Source: Heloderma charlesbogerti (Eukaryota > Chordata > Lepidosauria > Squamata > Helodermatidae). Taken from it: a stretch of 64,000 nt of DNA. Shown piece after piece: positions 60,831 to 64,000 of the stretch (positions within the stretch are counted from its first letter, which is position 1; every line of letters starts with the position of its first letter). The position numbers and the translations under genes are program-made. The notes beneath the pieces are model-generated. The model was not told the DNA's origin, ran no database searches, and was given only the letters and a program-made list of their open reading frames with translations. The stretch spans positions 1,619,001 to 1,683,000 of the forward strand of contig JANEZZ010002202.1 of NCBI GenBank assembly GCA_026122225.1. Reading direction: 5' to 3'.

Positions 60831-60879
60831 ATGGGCCTGTGCCTTGTATTTTTTAAGAACCTAGCAATGCCCCTGACGG

Positions 60880-63383
60880 GAGGAGCAGCAGAGACAATCT
60901 TTACCTCCCCGTTCTCCAATCTTTGCTTTTTTGCTAGACGGGCTTTTCAGAACATCTAGCAAGGGCACTTTGGAGGGGAAAGGAAGGAGGGTGGAGGAGG
61001 CTCAGGATAAATCGTATCCTGGCCTCTCCAGTCTCCTTCCCTCATTGCCCACCAGAACGTCCCTTTTCCCCCTCTCCAAAGTTGATTTTCCAACCTGGGA
61101 GAGGCAGCTGGTGCCATTCTCCCTGTGCCAGCTGTGAGGTGTTGGGGGTCGGAGCCCAGGGACCATAGGATTGCTCTCCCCATTGTGTTTTCATTTAAAA
61201 CTGGGATTTGTATTGATCAACTTTCTCAACTGAAACTTAATGGAATTCCTGCATATGCACATCATGCAGGTATCTGCACACACAGGGATGAATAATCAAA
61301 ATCCAGCAGTTCTGTTATATAAAATGTGCCCTGCACATGGATCTAGAAAAAGCTTACACAAAGAACGGATCTTCATAGGTTGTTGACATTTTTTGTTTGC
61401 TTCTTTACTTCAAGTAAAAACAAAAAAAGACACAAAAGCAGTAGATCTGGAGAACCCGAGTTTCAGACAAAAGAACCAAACATTTGCAAAACAGTGGAAG
61501 GAAGGGGATTTTTTGTGTGGACCTTTTTGCACCCTTTGAAACAGCATTGTTTGTATCACAAATCAAATGTCAAGAAATCCATTTTCTATTTAAGATTTAG
61601 CTACTTGGAAGGAAGGAAGCTCCATTTCATGAGGAGGGGCCTGCATTCTCTCATTAAAACCACCTGTGCATGTTACAATTTTTCTCTTTTTTTGTCTCCA
61701 GGCTCTTCAAGGCCAGAGTGGAACTTCTTTCCCCCTCTCCCCTGCTGAAAGCCAAAGAAGTTATTCAGCCTGTTAGTGATTGGCTAAGGAGGATCACCTC
61801 ACATTTGTCAAGGGCCGTGGGGGGCTAGTGGGGGGCTACTGTTGCCATATCTTCATTCCTGTCTTCATCTTGGTCTTTGTTTTGTTCTTCATTTTGATCT
61901 GCAGTCTTCGTCTGTGTTAAGTACTCATTTATGTAATATAAATGAAACAGAGTACTAACATGTAGGCCCAAACAACAAGAGGCTGTTTACTGAGGAATAG
62001 GCTAACACTGAACTAAATAGGAGAAAGAAAGTAAGCACAAGCTAAAGGGGTGGAGTCTAAACTCCAACCCATAATAATTGGAGACAATTTTTACCCCTAT
62101 AGCTTCCAATGACTGCAGTCTGCCTGTACTAAGTGGCTTTCAGGCCTGTGAGGTTTTGGATTCTGAATTGGGCTCTCTCCTACAGAAAGACTCTTACCTA
62201 GGTAAAGTATAGGACAGGATAGGTGTTGCTTTGATGTTGTTTTCCTGCAGCATTGTTTAAAAAGGTTTCTCCATTGTTCTAAAAGGTTACTGAGGTTTCT
62301 TTGATTTCTGGACACCTTTATATCCCTCCCTCCCCCCCACTTCCTTATTGTAAATAAACTTTACATCTATTTCAGAGTTTGTGTGTGCTTTGTTCCAGAT
62401 AAAGCCCCAGTACTAAATTCAGAGTCTTCTCTTTGGTCTTGCTCCTGCTTAGAGCATTTTGGCTTGGGAGTGTGAAACAGAGAGTGTCAGCTTAAGTCCT
62501 TATTTATGTGTTCCAAGTGTGTCCTGAAAGGTCTGAGAGTCCCCTGGCTCAGGCTGAGGTGGACGTAAGGGATGGTGGAAGCTAACCAAGTAATTTGTTT
62601 GCCCACTTTGGACACTGCAGGGAGTTTGGGCAACTCCCCTTCCTCCCTTCACATCAAACATCATCAAAATTCTGCACAGCTTTATTCTATTGCCAAAATT
62701 GGGAAAATCGGGCACCACATCATGCTGTATATATCTACTGAAATCACACACATCCATAAAACCAATTAGCTATATATAGTTATAAGTTATAAATGGTGCC
62801 CGAGTTTGCATGCTTGCCTCTTTCCTCTCCATCCCCTTTTTCTTTTATGTTGTGTCTATTACGTGGTGCCATTTCTATTAAATTGCCAGTAGGGATGAAC
62901 TATCTTGTTTTTAACCTGTGCACAGTCCTTAGTAAATTTTAGGTGCTTTAGAAATAACAAAAGTAACCTTAAAGGACTATCCATATTAGCCTGCCTGTAC
63001 CTTCTTATCTTCTCTGGAGGCCCTGTATATGTTTCACTACTTAGAGAGGCAGGTTGGTAGGTACTAGGGACAGGGCCTTTTGGTAGCAGTACCGATTGTG
63101 GAACTCTACCAAAGTTAGTAAGATTAGCTCCTTCCTTATTTAAGACCATTTTGTCCTGTCAGGATTTTAATGTTGTATAATGTTTTGTCACTCTTCAAAT
63201 TTAATGCCATTCGTATTTTATTGCATGTGTTTTTGCTCCTGTGTTTCATGGCTTTATGTGTCAGTTTATACAAGTTTATACCCACTCTATCCAAGGAACT
63301 GTGACTGAATTACTACTAGAGTAAGTTTTCATATTACATTCTTAAGAAGGAATATACATACTTTACAATGCAGAAAAACATAC
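60880..63383. other. RYR2 intron, mostly unassigned
   Basis: 60880-61180 is a second copy of the GC-rich dispersed repeat seen at 2640-3060. 61740-62430 has an AATAAA (TGTAAATAAACTTTAC, about 62350) and a promoter-like C-rich run before it, compatible with an LTR, but I could not find matching ends or a target duplication. The rest is plain intron. Confidence 0.45.
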
Positions 63384-63479
63384 CAGAAGATGCTTCCAAT
63401 CTCTCTAATCTACTGATGAGCCAATCAAGAGATCCAGAAAACTGGGCACAGTTTTTACGATTCCCTCTAATCAAAGCCG
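63384..63479 (-). CDS. RYR2: RYR2 exon 1 of 12 in window: N-terminal solenoid
   Basis: 96-bp exon. The acceptor is TTCTAG and the donor is TCTG/GTATGT on the minus strand. It encodes [17 protein letters not shown] followed by [15 protein letters not shown], a helical part of the N-terminal solenoid (RIH region). The first two bases complete an Ala codon begun in an upstream exon outside the window. The last G starts a Gly codon completed by the next exon. About 8.4 kb of intron follows before the next exon. Confidence 0.96.
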
Positions 63480-63529
63480 CTAGAAAAGAATAAAGAGAGT
63501 GATTAATTCTAATTTTAGAAATCCTCACA

Positions 63530-64000
63530 TTCACTGGTCACATTCACACATCATTTTAAACCAAAAATTATGGCTTAATAAACCACATTCATGCATGCAG
63601 CTCCTTCGCATGAGTGGGTAAACTAAGCGGGAAAGGACAGCTTTCTGTCATGCCTAAACCTACGATTATGGTTTAGTGCACTCATACAAGCCAGGATTGT
63701 AAATAGCGATAACTGGGATTTGTTGTTGGTTTACAAATCCTGGCTTGTTTATTCACACTAAACCATAATCCTGGTTTGGATGTCATGAGAAACTATTTCC
63801 TTCGTGGTTTAATTTACCCACACAAGTGAAGGGACCAGAAGAGAAGGAGCGAATGGGCTCTGTGCCCCAGCATGGTACTCCTTCGCGTCCTGGTTTATTA
63901 AGCTACATGTTTGACTTAAAGTGACTGGGAACATGGGTACTATACACTCTATGATTAATACTGAACATATGACTGTTTTTGTCTTGTTATAAAATATGAA
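63530..64000. mobile_element. Palindromic DNA transposon, partly in window
   Basis: TCACATTCACACATCATTTT starts a segment with inverted AAACCA blocks: AGCCAGGATTGTAAATAGC pairs with AAATCCTGGCTTG, and CACTAAACCATAATCC recurs inverted as CGATTATGGTTTAGTGCA. It resembles 7750-8213. Its right border is not seen. Confidence 0.45.

Larger units (their letters stand above)
2006..63479 (-). other. RYR2: RYR2 gene, partial (exons and introns)
   Basis: Twelve minus-strand exons read continuously as a ryanodine receptor. The family is clear from SPRY1, the two RyR repeats and SPRY2. RyR2 rather than RyR1 or RyR3 follows from paralogue-specific stretches such as KLKVEHSREYKQ and TRDLLGP after SPRY1, [12 protein letters not shown] before repeat P2, and AGDMRVGW with [15 protein letters not shown] in SPRY2. 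RyR2 forms a homotetrameric Ca2+-release channel in the sarcoplasmic/endoplasmic reticulum, central to cardiac excitation-contraction coupling. This part is cytosolic and lies far from the pore. Introns here range from about 180 bp to 16.4 kb. The paralogue call rests on remembered family differences, not on an alignment. The gene extends beyond both window ends. Confidence 0.96.

Noticed and set aside
61740..62430. Additional solo LTR
   Set aside because: A polyadenylation signal is present, but I could not find TG...CA ends with a matching target duplication.

Overview
This is vertebrate genomic DNA with spliced exons, large introns and dense transposons. The transposon mix suggests a squamate reptile (lizard or snake): a long RTE-BovB LINE, CR1/L2-type LINE tails, L1 elements, tRNA-derived SINEs and many non-autonomous hAT and Harbinger-like DNA elements. 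I cannot name the species.

The only host gene visible is on the minus strand. It is RYR2, the cardiac and brain ryanodine receptor, the Ca2+ release channel of the sarcoplasmic/endoplasmic reticulum. Twelve consecutive exons run right to left, from 63384-63479 to 2006-2214. All have GT/AG borders and compatible phases, and together carry 1,811 coding bases (about 603 codons) with no break. They encode the end of the N-terminal solenoid, all of SPRY1, RyR repeats P1 and P2, and the start of SPRY2, roughly residues 540-1140 of a mammalian RyR2. The gene continues past both window ends, so no promoter, start codon or terminator is present.

The rest is intron filled with mobile DNA. 0-15 kb: Harbinger-like MITEs, CR1/L2 fragments, a solo LTR at 3716-4399, a hAT element at 4470-5119, a rearranged hAT element at 8271-9435, a recent 207-bp duplication, and an L1 fragment inserted 18 bp past a RYR2 splice donor. 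15-31 kb: mostly unremarkable AT-rich intron, with a 2.6-kb BovB copy at 24773-27342 that keeps one reading frame apart from four stops. 33-37 kb: foldback hAT elements and a solo LTR. 38.9-41.1 kb: an L1-type element with an intact ORF1, no ORF2 and a perfect target-site duplication. 49-60 kb: a cluster of hAT elements (two with perfect 8-bp TSDs), SINEs and a second copy of the same solo LTR family in inverse orientation.

Most notable are the ORF1-only L1 element, the hAT copy that has taken up copies of its own flanking DNA, and a hAT family with conserved ends but variable large palindromic middles and a splice-donor-like motif near its termini. These could be undescribed lineage-specific elements. 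No other protein-coding gene, RNA gene or CRISPR array is supported.
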